Shown: positions 43,759 through 51,279 of the stretch, in pieces | How the letters are laid out: every line of letters starts with the position of its first letter | How positions within the stretch are numbered: the stretch's first letter is position 1 | NCBI GenBank assembly: GCA_965212525.1 | Contig: CBDBVC010000045.1 | Location: 124,001-188,000, forward strand | DNA: 64,000 bases | Source of the DNA: SZUA-38 sp965212525 | Lineage (GTDB): Bacteria > Pseudomonadota > Gammaproteobacteria > Xanthomonadales > SZUA-38 | Direction of reading: 5' to 3' | Made by a program: the position numbers and the translations under genes | Notes under the pieces: generated by a model | Database searches by the model: none | What the model saw: only the letters and a program-made list of their open reading frames with translations | Told to the model about the DNA's origin: nothing

Positions 43759-44169
43759 ATGAAGTATATTCAAATTAACGAGCAAATGGGTCTGCCAATT
43801 CTTGAGGGATTAGATCCGTTTAAATGCGTTGTAATTGTTGATGAAGATGTAGCAGAGGAATGGCAGGAAAGTGTAAGTCAGTGGTTGGTAGATTCTGGCT
43901 GTAGATATATGATGGCGTGGGGTAAGAACTGTAGCTCCTGGGATGATTCAGTAGATATGGTAAATATGGAGCAGTTTAATTTCGGAGAAATACCTGAGGA
44001 ATCTTTCGTCATGACTACATGGCATGAGAAAGAAACGCTAAATGAAGTGTTTTGGTTCGCCAAAAATACAGCTCATCATGAACACCATGATTTGAAAAAT
44101 ATTTTACTGATACATATTTCTAACCGTGGTAGAGAAAATGAAATACTTGAGGAGTGCAAAAATGCTTAA
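43759..44169 (+). CDS. Cassette 8: duplicate of cassette 1, 136 aa
   Basis: The protein is identical to that at 38505-38915, and flanking DNA from crossover to crossover (43743-44274 against 38489-39020, both 532 bp) also reads the same by eye. So the copy arose recently by cassette excision/reinsertion or a recombination event. Only the last bases of R' differ (GTTATAT here, GTTAGGT there), because they belong to the next cassette. Confidence 0.88.
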   Translation: MKYIQINEQMGLPILEGLDPFKCVVIVDEDVAEEWQESVSQWLVDSGCRYMMAWGKNCSSWDDSVDMVNMEQFNFGEIPEESFVMTTWHEKETLNEVFWFAKNTAHHEHHDLKNILLIHISNRGRENEILEECKNA

Positions 44170-44280
44170 CAAAGCTGTTAAAATTGACCCACATTACTGC
44201 GCTCCTTTTTGTGCTTTGCTTCGCAAATTACCACACAAAAATCCGCTCCACAATGTGGTCAATTTACAGCGACGTTATAT
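44164..44280 (+). other. attC: attC 8 (duplicate of attC 1)
   Basis: R'' GCTTAAC 44164-44170, R' GTTATAT 44274-44280; body the same as attC 1. Confidence 0.9.
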
Positions 44281-44294
44281 GTAAGGACTAGTCC

Positions 44295-44597
44295 ATGGCT
44301 TTTGATATGAATCTAGATAATTTAAAAGAAAAGATAAATTATCACGAAGAAGATTTGTTTATGGCCTTAGAGCGCGAGGAAGGATATCCCAACTGTAACT
44401 GGCTTTGGGAAGCGTTTTATTCGAGTCCCAAAATTGACGCAAGCCGTAGTGGAAAAATAGCCGATGAGCTTACGTCGGCAAAAGAACTAAAAAGTGTAAA
44501 GGCAAATCGGTCGTTACAAGAGTTTATAGATCGAGTGGTACCATTTTTTAGGAAATCATATGTATCTAATACACCTATTAAATGCATTAGTGATTAA
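44295..44597 (+). CDS. Cassette 9: hypothetical protein, 100 aa
   Basis: Soluble, lysine-rich, helical (DNLKEKINYHEEDLFMALER...YPNCNWLWEAFY). Family not recognised. Start ATG 44295 after AAGGACT. Confidence 0.65.
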   Translation: MAFDMNLDNLKEKINYHEEDLFMALEREEGYPNCNWLWEAFYSSPKIDASRSGKIADELTSAKELKSVKANRSLQEFIDRVVPFFRKSYVSNTPIKCISD

Positions 44598-44608
44598 ACG
44601 GAAATTAC

Positions 44609-44717
44609 ACATAACAAGTTTATCGAGGAGGGACTATTTTTACGTCGCTTCGCATTTGTGCTTGAATAGCACAAATACAAATCAACTACAAAATAGCCCC
44701 TCATAAAGGCGTTAGAA
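44609..44717 (+). other. attC: attC 9
   Basis: R'' ACATAAC 44609-44615, R' GTTAGAA 44711-44717; GAGGAGGGACTATTTT pairs with AAAATAGCCCCTC. Confidence 0.88.
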
Positions 44718-44727
44718 AGAGGTAGCT

Positions 44728-45228
44728 ATGTGGAATGCTATAGATAAAGAGCAAGAATCAACAGAGAGGTTCGGGAGTAATGACCTTGCTAACTTCGAAG
44801 AGATGTTTGAAATCGAGCTTTCTAACGACCATAAGGCATTTCTCACCGAGTTTGGTGAAGGCGTTCTATTTAACTACGTTCGAATATTTGGCCTATCAAA
44901 AATTGAAAGGGAATACAGGGAATTTCAAGAAAGATGGGGTGAGTATTATCTTTGGGATAGCCCGGAAAGCGCTCTAAGTAAAAGTGATCTAATGGAGTCT
45001 ATCATTATTGGAGATACGTTTAACGGAGATGAATTTGTTATATCACCGAATAAGAAGGGAATATACTTTTTGCCGCAAGATGATGATCGTATTTCATGTT
45101 TAGGGAAAGGGCTTGAGTCTGCTATCGTTAGTTACGTCGAGACGCTTCAGAAAGAGGTTGCGAAATACGATAACGAAGAGAGAGATGAATGGGATTTAAG
45201 GCCGGTATTTAATTGCGAATATTTCTAA
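44728..45228 (+). CDS. Cassette 10: SMI1/KNR4 (SUKH)-like protein
   Basis: 166 residues. The SUKH pattern is visible: ANFEEMFEIELSNDHKAFLT then EFGEGVLFNYVRIFGL, a later MESIIIGDTFNGDEFV and a C-terminal helix. SUKH proteins are the commonest immunity proteins of bacterial toxin systems, but also occur without toxins. No toxin is in the cassette. GAAAGAGGTAG is upstream of the ATG. Confidence 0.78.
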   Translation: MWNAIDKEQESTERFGSNDLANFEEMFEIELSNDHKAFLTEFGEGVLFNYVRIFGLSKIEREYREFQERWGEYYLWDSPESALSKSDLMESIIIGDTFNGDEFVISPNKKGIYFLPQDDDRISCLGKGLESAIVSYVETLQKEVAKYDNEERDEWDLRPVFNCEYF

Positions 45229-45336
45229 CAAGCAGGTGCAGATTGAGCCTACACTCTGCGGCCAAAAATATGCTTTCATTTCATTGCAGCATATTTTAGT
45301 CCACTCCGTTCCGGCCCACTGACCTGAGCGTTAGGT
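45223..45336 (+). other. attC: attC 10
   Basis: R'' TTCTAAC 45223-45229 overlapping the stop, R' GTTAGGT 45330-45336; inner AATATGCTTTCATTTCATTGC / GCAGCATATT stem. Confidence 0.85.
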
Positions 45337-45354
45337 AGCTATAAGGCAGAAGCT

Positions 45355-45848
45355 ATGAAAGATCTCTTACAATCTATCATCACCGAAGTTAGAAGCTTAG
45401 ATTCGGAACGAAATCCTCTCCTGCGCAACCCAACTGACGCTTGGGAAGATATTAAAGGATTAGAAATGCTAGGAGAGGTGTGCGACGTCAGGAGCCAGAC
45501 GGCGGGAGCTTTCTCCCGGAACAGCTTCGTCTTCTATCTTTCGAAGAGGCTGAAGAGGATATTAAAATCTTGCGCAAAGCTTCAAAAGATTCAGATGTAC
45601 CTGACTACATCAATGACTCGTGGTTCCCCTTCGCCGAGGACGGCGGAGGAGGCTATTGTGTAGTCCACACGAAAACTGGCGCTGTCCTCTATTTTCCAAA
45701 CGATGGGGGTAAGGCGCACCACCTTGCCGACTCGGTAAACGACTGGCTGGAGGATTGGCTTCAATCACTAAGGGCAGGAAAGGTCGTGGTCGAGGACGGC
45801 GTGTTAGAGATTAAGCGAACAAAAAAATGGTGGCAAATATGGACTTGA
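45355..45848 (+). pseudogene. Cassette 11: frameshifted SUKH-like gene
   Basis: Two overlapping frames together make one gene. The first (45355 on) reads MKDLLQSIITEVRSLDSERN... and loses sense near 45480; the second, open from 45480, reads PDGGSFLPEQLRLLSFEEAE... and runs on through WFPFAEDGGGGYCVVHTKTG and a KKWWQIWT end. A one-base loss (or larger deletion) near 45478-45520 would explain it. The second half looks like the SMI1/KNR4 C-terminal part. The N-terminal part is shorter than in the family. A GTG at 45480 could still start a 122-residue product. Confidence 0.65.
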
Positions 45849-45852
45849 GTTC

Positions 45853-45959
45853 ACTTAACACTGCGCTCAAGGCCAGCAGGAGCGAGCCAGGCTTGCTGCG
45901 CAGGCCACGGGACCTTCGGGTCGCTGCGTGCCCTCGGCCCCTTAGCTCGGACGTTATGT
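45853..45959 (+). other. attC: attC 11
   Basis: R'' ACTTAAC 45853-45859, R' GTTATGT 45953-45959; inner stem around CAGGCCACGGGACC...CCTCGGCCCC. Confidence 0.85.
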
Positions 45960-45971
45960 GAATAAGTCACC

Positions 45972-46446
45972 ATGACTTCAGTTTCTCTAATTGAAATAGG
46001 CATTAAACCAGAAGCAGCCGTATCAGGAGCAGTGCTTTTGCAAAGTGAGTATTCGACGTACTTACTTTTTAATGCCATGAAGGAAAGACCGAGTGGTCTT
46101 TACGAAGACTCCGGAATCGGAGTTATCGAATTTAAAGGCTGCCTACAAACAAAGTTTGGGTATCCAAATGATGAGGCGACTGAAGGGCATCCACTGTATA
46201 AATATTTTGAAGATATTGATGGGTTCTATGATTTTTTTGATGTTCATGATTCGCCATGGCCAAAAGAGCTATCGCTTCAAAAATCAGAAGGTTTTTCCAG
46301 GAACAAATTATGATCATAGGCATTTTGTTGTATTCTTCCACGATTCAACATTCGAGTGTCTTGCACGAGAATATGAGGTTTCAAATTTCCAAGAGCCACT
46401 AAATCATGTCATGGCTCGGCTCTCAGAGAAACTTGCGAGTGAGTAA
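45972..46446 (+). pseudogene. Cassette 12: hypothetical gene with homopolymer frameshift
   Basis: The first frame reads to ...SPWPKELSLQ and stops soon after at 46313; the +1 frame continues NQKVFPGTNYDHRHFVVFFH and FECLAREYEVSNFQ to 46446. Removing one A from the A5 run at 46279-46283 joins them into a single protein of about 157 residues. I recognise the pattern FKGCLQTKFGYPNDEA.GHP as a conserved hypothetical family, function unknown. It is either a genuine decay mutation or a sequencing/assembly slip in the A run. Confidence 0.75.
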
Positions 46447-46457
46447 ATGGCACAAAA

Positions 46458-46556
46458 ACATAACAAAGCCATCAATGATCGCCACAGCAAGCTGTGGCTG
46501 GACAGCCTTTCCGCGGCGAGGCCGCTCCAAGTCTGCCCATAATGGCGTCGTTAGAT
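46458..46556 (+). other. attC: attC 12
   Basis: R'' ACATAAC 46458-46464, R' GTTAGAT 46550-46556; inner stems CCACAGCAAGCTGTGG and CCGCGGCGAGGCCG. Confidence 0.85.
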
Positions 46557-46569
46557 TTCAAGGAGAACA

Positions 46570-47157
46570 ATGAACATCTCTGAACAGCTTGATATGATAC
46601 TGGATACGCTTCAGTCAAAAGGGTTTCGTCCCAATCTTAACCCCGGACTTAGTGAACAAGAACTCGAGGAGTTACAGCAAAAGTTTGGATTTCACTTTCC
46701 TCCGCAGCTAAAGTCACTTTACCGATGGCGGAATGGTTGCAAAGACCCCTATGCGGAAATTGAAGAGTCGTTCAACTTTCGTGACATGCCGTTTCTCAGC
46801 GCGGATGCTAGCTATTCGGAGCTAGAGGGGCTCAGGCAGTTCATAGCGGGATTCGAAATGTTTGGTTCCAAATTCTCAGATTTTGAACTAGACAAGGTTG
46901 TGCCAATAGCAGCATTTGATGGGGCTTGGTACGTGGTTCCCGTTTCGAGTCACAAATTTGCCGACGTTGCCGAGCATCCAGTTGTCTCAGTCGGGGAAGA
47001 AACAGCGGTTCACTTTTTGTCCATTGAAACGATGCTACTGACAACATTGGAGTGGGTACGCGATCCAGAATACACAGTAGATGAGCCCGAGCCAGCCGAT
47101 GAAATCGTCGCGTGGGAGAAGCATAATCCAGGTGTTTTGGATAACGCTGAATACTAA
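46570..47157 (+). CDS. Cassette 13: SMI1/KNR4 (SUKH) protein
   Basis: 195 residues. Clear SUKH motif: NPGLSEQELEELQQKFGFHF followed by PPQLKSLYRWRNG, then FDGAWYVVPV and a HFLSIETMLLTTLEW C-terminal helix. Acidic. Intact, start ATG 46570 preceded by AAGGAGA. Probable immunity-type role by family only. Confidence 0.85.
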   Translation: MNISEQLDMILDTLQSKGFRPNLNPGLSEQELEELQQKFGFHFPPQLKSLYRWRNGCKDPYAEIEESFNFRDMPFLSADASYSELEGLRQFIAGFEMFGSKFSDFELDKVVPIAAFDGAWYVVPVSSHKFADVAEHPVVSVGEETAVHFLSIETMLLTTLEWVRDPEYTVDEPEPADEIVAWEKHNPGVLDNAEY

Positions 47158-47240
47158 CAATTTGCAAAACACCACTACAGCGGCTGCGCCGCCTACGTCT
47201 GACGCGGCTAATCGCCGCGCGGGTAACTCAATCGTTATAA
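47152..47240 (+). other. attC: attC 13
   Basis: R'' TACTAAC 47152-47158, R' GTTATAA 47234-47240; inner GCGGCTGCGCCGC and GCGGCTAATCGCCGC stems. Confidence 0.82.
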
Positions 47241-47256
47241 GTCATAAGGAAGATGA

Positions 47257-47604
47257 ATGAACAAGATAGTTATTGCATTTACCCTACTACTGGTCCTTTC
47301 AGGCTGCGGAATTTCTAACTCAGGGCCTACTGAAGCAGCAGAGATAAGCTCTTTCCCAGTTATGCTCGAGGGCGAGTTGGTAGTGAGCGTGGCCGAGGGC
47401 AACGTGGACTCGAGTGGTTACTCGGAGTTTAACTGGGCCGATCTAGAGGTTGGCGGGGAGGTTTATCCTGTTGAGGTTTCAGGATCACTTTTAAAGCGTG
47501 CCGGGGTGAGTCCGGATGGCGGCTCGGTAAGTGCAACGCTGGGGTCAAAGAAGAGCGAATATGGAGCAGTTACTTACATGGTTACAGAGCTACGGAAGAA
47601 GTGA
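47257..47604 (+). CDS. Cassette 14: small lipoprotein, 115 aa
   Basis: Lipoprotein signal MNKIVIAFTLLLVLSGCGIS with lipobox LSGC (Cys17). The mature part is short, beta-rich and acidic (VYPVEVSGSLLKRAGVSPDG). No family is recognised. Confidence 0.75.
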   Translation: MNKIVIAFTLLLVLSGCGISNSGPTEAAEISSFPVMLEGELVVSVAEGNVDSSGYSEFNWADLEVGGEVYPVEVSGSLLKRAGVSPDGGSVSATLGSKKSEYGAVTYMVTELRKK

Positions 47605-47606
47605 CA

Positions 47607-47666
47607 TATTACAAATCACTGCAGCGGATCCGCGTAAACGCGGGCCGCTGAGTACATCCGTAAGCC
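47607..47666 (+). other. attC: attC 14 (degenerate cores)
   Basis: Inner stem CAGCGGATCCGCG / CGCGGGCCGCTG is strong; outer cores read TATTAC (47607) and GTAAGCC (47660), so one T of GTT is missing. Confidence 0.6.
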
Positions 47667-47682
47667 ATATAAAGGAGAAAAA

Positions 47683-48015
47683 ATGATAAAAAAAATGTTC
47701 CCACTATTATTACTCTCAACTTCACTTTTTGCTGGTGAAGTAAACCAATACATTGGGAAATGGGAAGTTATTCAAAACAAGAAAAAACTAACTGTTCAGA
47801 TTAATGAAGACGGCACGAGTATATGTTCTGAAAACGGTCGTATTACAAAAGGACATTGGTCAGAAAATGAAGACGGTACATTGAATTTGACTATAGAAAG
47901 TACGAACAAAGAATATTTTCAAATTGAATTGAACGACAAGGAAATTACTTTAACTGAAGTAAAGCACCAAAGTAAAAAAACTAGAAGTATAAACTTAAAA
48001 AAATCGACTGAATGA
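47683..48015 (+). CDS. Cassette 15: small exported protein, 110 aa
   Basis: Signal peptide MIKKMFPLLLLSTSLFA, then a lipocalin-like opening YIGKWEVIQNKKKLTVQINEDGTS and further strands. Very lysine- and AT-rich, the lowest-GC gene of the array, suggesting origin in a low-GC donor. Strong ribosome site AAGGAGAA. Confidence 0.75.
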   Translation: MIKKMFPLLLLSTSLFAGEVNQYIGKWEVIQNKKKLTVQINEDGTSICSENGRITKGHWSENEDGTLNLTIESTNKEYFQIELNDKEITLTEVKHQSKKTRSINLKKSTE

Positions 48016-48029
48016 CCTGATCAGTAGAT

Positions 48030-48081
48030 CAACCTAATCGCTATCACTTCGTTCAGCCATGGGTTTTCCGGGACGTTAGAC
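48030..48081 (+). other. attC: attC 15 (uncertain)
   Basis: R' GTTAGAC at 48075-48081 is good; no convincing R'' or paired arm is seen upstream, the nearest being ACCTAAT near 48032. Placed mainly from the cassette spacing. Confidence 0.4.
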
Positions 48082-48159
48082 GATTTCGAAAGAAATTCCA
48101 CGAAAGCGTGATATCGACCTATTACCTCAGGTGAAAAGATCAGCTTGGAGGCAGGTAAG

Positions 48160-49014
48160 ATGAAATTGAAATTCAAACATCTTGTGGCGATAGCCCTCCC
48201 ACTTGCGGTTGTTGCCTGCAGTGACCAGGTAGAGGTTCCTCCAACTGAGACTGAGCCCGAAAGCTCCGCCCCGCTAGTGGAGTATCGCTTTGACGTGGTC
48301 TCGTCAGACCCGATAGATCATGGCGAGCGCCTGTCGGCGGTTCTGGGTTGTATTGGATGTCATAAGCTCGATCTGACTGGAGAGGACTGGAGTGATCCGG
48401 AATATGGGACACTGTGGACGGCGAATCTGACGCAGAGTGCTCACACATTCTCGGAGAGTGAGCTGATTGCAATGATAGCGGAAGGCAAGCGTCCGGACCG
48501 CGCGCTGATGGATATGCCGTCGTATCTCTTCTCGGAGCTACATGCGGACGATCTTGCTGCGCTCGTCAGTCATTTCAAGTCTCTTCCAGCGACAGGAGAA
48601 ACGCATCCTGAGCCAACCATTGGGCCGCAACTTGCCAAAGAGATTGCTAGCGGAGAGTTCAAGGACTCCGCGCAAGGTGTTGAGGAAATGCGGAATCAGG
48701 CACCACCCGATGCTGGGCCAGAGCACGCATTCGCCAGGTTTATCGTTCGCGCAACTTGTGCGGAATGTCATGGCATGGATCTACGAGGTGGCACAGAGCC
48801 AATGATGGATGCCCCGCCGCCTCCGCCCCTGCGTATTGTTGTCGCCTATTCTCCCGAAGACTTTTCAATCCTCATGAAGACCGGCAAGGCTCTGGGCGAC
48901 CGCGAGTTGAAGGTGATGGGCGGTGTTTCGTGTGGACGATACTCGCGTTTTACCGAGAACGAAGTCACAGCAGTCTATGACTATCTTGTAGAGCTGGCAC
49001 GACGCGATCCCTGA
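48160..49014 (+). CDS. Cassette 16: di-haem cytochrome c lipoprotein
   Basis: 284 residues from the ATG at 48160 (GGAGGCAGG upstream; a TTG at 48145 is in frame but unlikely). Lipobox VVAC with Cys20. Two c-type haem sites: CIGCH at 64-68 and CAECH at about 207. Two Met-containing stretches (MDMPSYLFSELHADDLAALV, and a later KVMGGVSCGRYSRF) may give axial ligands. Predicted periplasmic electron carrier anchored in a membrane. The insert is atypically GC-rich and functional-looking for a cassette. The 49015-49232 gap before the IS holds no gene. Confidence 0.87.
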   Translation: MKLKFKHLVAIALPLAVVACSDQVEVPPTETEPESSAPLVEYRFDVVSSDPIDHGERLSAVLGCIGCHKLDLTGEDWSDPEYGTLWTANLTQSAHTFSESELIAMIAEGKRPDRALMDMPSYLFSELHADDLAALVSHFKSLPATGETHPEPTIGPQLAKEIASGEFKDSAQGVEEMRNQAPPDAGPEHAFARFIVRATCAECHGMDLRGGTEPMMDAPPPPPLRIVVAYSPEDFSILMKTGKALGDRELKVMGGVSCGRYSRFTENEVTAVYDYLVELARRDP

Positions 49015-49272
49015 CCGGCCACTTGTGGTTGGAATGGGTAGCACGGGGCATGGTCATGATGGCATGCCCTTTTGGTACAAACCCATTTTGTCGTTGAACG
49101 CCTTGGTCGTGAGTCTACGGGGGCTGTGTCAGGATGTCTTGTAAGGGTATCCCGTACTAATACCAGTAAAATGGCAAAGTTATGAATCGTAATTCACACA
49201 TCAAATCGCTCAAGTAAGTGGACGCGCTAAAGTGTAATCCCCCCATTTTAAACAGAGCCTATTCGTAGAATC

Positions 49273-50070
49273 TCATGCAGCCTTCAACATCATCCTCGGA
49301 GGAATTCCTCCAATCGAAGTGTGAGGCCGTTCGTTATTGTATTTCCATAACCACTCAGTCGCCAGTTGTTGAGCTTGCTCTATCGTTTCAAATTGATGCA
49401 GATCCAGCCATTCATGACGGACTGTTCGATTGAAACGTTCTATGTATGCATTCTGTGTTGGCTTGCCAGGCTGGATGTACATCAGCGTGATGCGATGCTG
49501 ATTAGCCCAGTCAACCATGGCCTGTGAGATGTACTCCGGGCCATTGTCCAGACGAATTGCGCTGGGCTTGCCTCGCCATTCCATCACCTGCTCCAGGCAT
49601 CGGATAACCCGTTGGCTGGGAAGCGACAAATCAACGTCAATGGCCAACCCCTCACGGTTGTAATCATCAAGCACATTGAACGTTCTCAGCAACCGGCCAT
49701 CTGCCAGCGCGTCACTCATGAAATCTACCGACCACACCTGGTTAATCGCTATCGGTACACTCAATGCATCAGGCTTGTCTCGCTTGATCCTGCTTTTGGG
49801 CTTGATTCTGAGGTTCAACTCCAGCTCACGGTAGATACGATACACACGCTTGTGATTCCAGCCAAAGTGCTGAACATTTCGAAGATACAGAAAGCACAAG
49901 CCAAAACCCCATCGTTTGTTGGCCATCGTCAATCGCAAGAGCCAGTCAGCAATCCGATCATTCTCGGCTGACAGCTTGGGACGGTAGTAATAGCAGGACT
50001 CGCTGACGCCCAGGCAAACACAGGCAAATCGGATACTGATACCATGGCGCTCAACTGCTTTGAGTGCCAT
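49273..50070 (-). CDS. IS3-family transposase OrfB
   Basis: 265 residues; integrase-core DDE: VWSVDFMSDAL (Asp), IRLDNGPEYIS (Asp) and PTQNAYIERFNRTVRHEWL (Glu, with the following Arg). Normally produced as OrfAB by -1 frameshifting; the frame begins about 20 bp after the orfA stop at its first Met, and its open part extends upstream. HTH_21-type start GISIRFACVCLGVS. Confidence 0.93.
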   Translation of the reverse strand: MALKAVERHGISIRFACVCLGVSESCYYYRPKLSAENDRIADWLLRLTMANKRWGFGLCFLYLRNVQHFGWNHKRVYRIYRELELNLRIKPKSRIKRDKPDALSVPIAINQVWSVDFMSDALADGRLLRTFNVLDDYNREGLAIDVDLSLPSQRVIRCLEQVMEWRGKPSAIRLDNGPEYISQAMVDWANQHRITLMYIQPGKPTQNAYIERFNRTVRHEWLDLHQFETIEQAQQLATEWLWKYNNERPHTSIGGIPPRMMLKAA

Positions 50071-50090
50071 CTCTTTGCGTTGAGATGGCT

Positions 50091-50357
50091 TTACAGCTTT
50101 CCCTCGAGGGCTTCCTGCCGGATCTGTGCTTTGAGACGCTCTTCAGCGTACATCTTCTTCAGGCGGGCATTCTCGGCCTCAAGCTCCTTCATGCGCTTCA
50201 TCATGGACATGTCCATGCCGCCAAACTTGCTGCGCCATTTGTAAAACATGGCAGAACTCATACCGTGCTCGCGGCACAGATCAGGCACGGATACGCCCTG
50301 TTCGTTCTGCTTCAAAATCGCCAGGATCTGGCTATCGCTGTAGCGTGACTTTCTCAT
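50091..50357 (-). CDS. IS3-family transposase OrfA
   Basis: 88 residues: N-terminal helix-turn-helix (RYSDSQILAILKQNEQGVSV then LCREHGMSSAMFYKWRSKFG) and a leucine-zipper tail (MKELEAENARLKKMYAEE). Typical of the IS407 group. Confidence 0.92.
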   Translation of the reverse strand: MRKSRYSDSQILAILKQNEQGVSVPDLCREHGMSSAMFYKWRSKFGGMDMSMMKRMKELEAENARLKKMYAEERLKAQIRQEALEGKL

Positions 50358-50464
50358 CGAAAACTCCTTTGTTACATTGTAGTGGAATTTTCTACTTCTA
50401 ACCTCTGTGGTTTTTTGGGGGGATTACAAAAGCGCGCCACTTAGCACAACCGTTATGGATAGAA

Positions 50465-50740
50465 ATGAATAGGTATGAAATCTCAATTGATCGTGAATCA
50501 ATAGTAAAAGCTATTGAGAAAGCTAAACTAGACATCAAGAATGAAAGATCACCTTTGTTTGATCTGGAATGGTTACTACTGAGATATGATGACACATTGT
50601 CGTACAGAGAACCTCAACTGAAAAGGCAATCATTACTTGAATTAGAAAATTCTTTGAAAGGTTTTCGAAGTGATTTTCCTGATTGGTTAACCCCTAATGC
50701 AACAGAGATGGTAGATGAGACGTATAAATCTATCCCATAA
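50465..50740 (+). CDS. Cassette 17: hypothetical protein, 91 aa
   Basis: Small soluble, charged helical protein (YEISIDRESIVKAIEKAKLD...SLKGFRSDFPDWLTPNATEM). No family recognised. Lies just right of the IS and downstream of the right half of attC 16, so its expression may now depend on the IS rather than upstream cassettes. Confidence 0.65.
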   Translation: MNRYEISIDRESIVKAIEKAKLDIKNERSPLFDLEWLLLRYDDTLSYREPQLKRQSLLELENSLKGFRSDFPDWLTPNATEMVDETYKSIP

Positions 50741-50803
50741 CAAGGCTATTAAATTGAGCACATTACGCTGCGCTTCGATCGTCATATTGTGGCGGCGTTA
50801 ACC
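50735..50803 (+). other. attC: attC 17
   Basis: R'' CCATAAC 50735-50741, R' GTTAACC 50797-50803; inner GCGCTTCGATCGTC loop. Confidence 0.85.
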
Positions 50804-50821
50804 TCCGATTAAGCTAGAATT

Positions 50822-51214
50822 ATGAGCACTAACTATTGTCCATTTTGCTATGAAGAGATGGCAGCCGTTTCGGTGGTGCCGTGCTTTGATTGTGGTATTG
50901 ACGCCGAAAGAATTTCGGTGCTCAAGCAAGATGTTGCAGAGAATTATCAGCACGATTCTATTAATTATATGATATATAGAATTTTTGAAGATATCGAAGT
51001 GACACTATGTGACTTCTGTGCAGTGGATCTTGGATCTTACCACAAAGAGTTTTTTGGGATTCCTAGGGAAGTTGCGTTCGGTTATGAAAAGCTTCAATTT
51101 TTAGAGCAGGTAGCAAAACCTAGCTTGGGCAAAGACAAATATTGCGAGAGCTGTGGTTTTAGGTTGGCATTCATAAACTTTGTTTTGAAGGTTAGAAACA
51201 AGTTCAATGGTTAA
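50822..51214 (+). CDS. Cassette 18: cysteine-motif (zinc-ribbon-like) hypothetical protein
   Basis: 130 residues with CPFC, CFDCG, LCDFC and YCESCG pairs, four C-x-x-C knuckles that probably bind one or two zinc ions. The middle is helical (SINYMIYRIFEDIEVT). No catalytic motif; function unknown. The stop overlaps attC 18. Confidence 0.75.
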   Translation: MSTNYCPFCYEEMAAVSVVPCFDCGIDAERISVLKQDVAENYQHDSINYMIYRIFEDIEVTLCDFCAVDLGSYHKEFFGIPREVAFGYEKLQFLEQVAKPSLGKDKYCESCGFRLAFINFVLKVRNKFNG

Positions 51215-51279
51215 CATGCTCAGGCACAGGGGCAATTTTTCGCTACGCTCTAAACTTGCCCGTGCTGTGGGTGTTATGC
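51209..51279 (+). other. attC: attC 18
   Basis: R'' GGTTAAC 51209-51215, R' GTTATGC 51273-51279; GGCACAGGGGCAA / TTGCCCGTGCTG arms. Confidence 0.85.

Larger units (their letters stand above)
49233..50428 (-). mobile_element. IS3-family element (IS407-group-like), 1196 bp
   Basis: Terminal inverted repeats TGTAATCCCCCC at both ends (left 49233-49244, right complement 50417-50428), further pairing ACAGAG/CCACAGAGG. A 4-bp target duplication AAAG (49229-49232 and 50429-50432) fits the IS407 group. Carries orfA and orfB, apparently intact, reading leftward, against the cassettes. Confidence 0.93.
49195..50458 (+). other. attC: attC 16, interrupted by an IS
   Basis: Left part 49195-49232 ends AAGTGGACGCGCTAAAG; right part 50433-50458 reads CGCGCCACTTAGCACAACC, then R' GTTATGG (50452-50458). 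Joined, they form a stem AAGTGG-a-CGCG / CGCG-CCACTT with loop CTAAAG. Confidence 0.75.
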
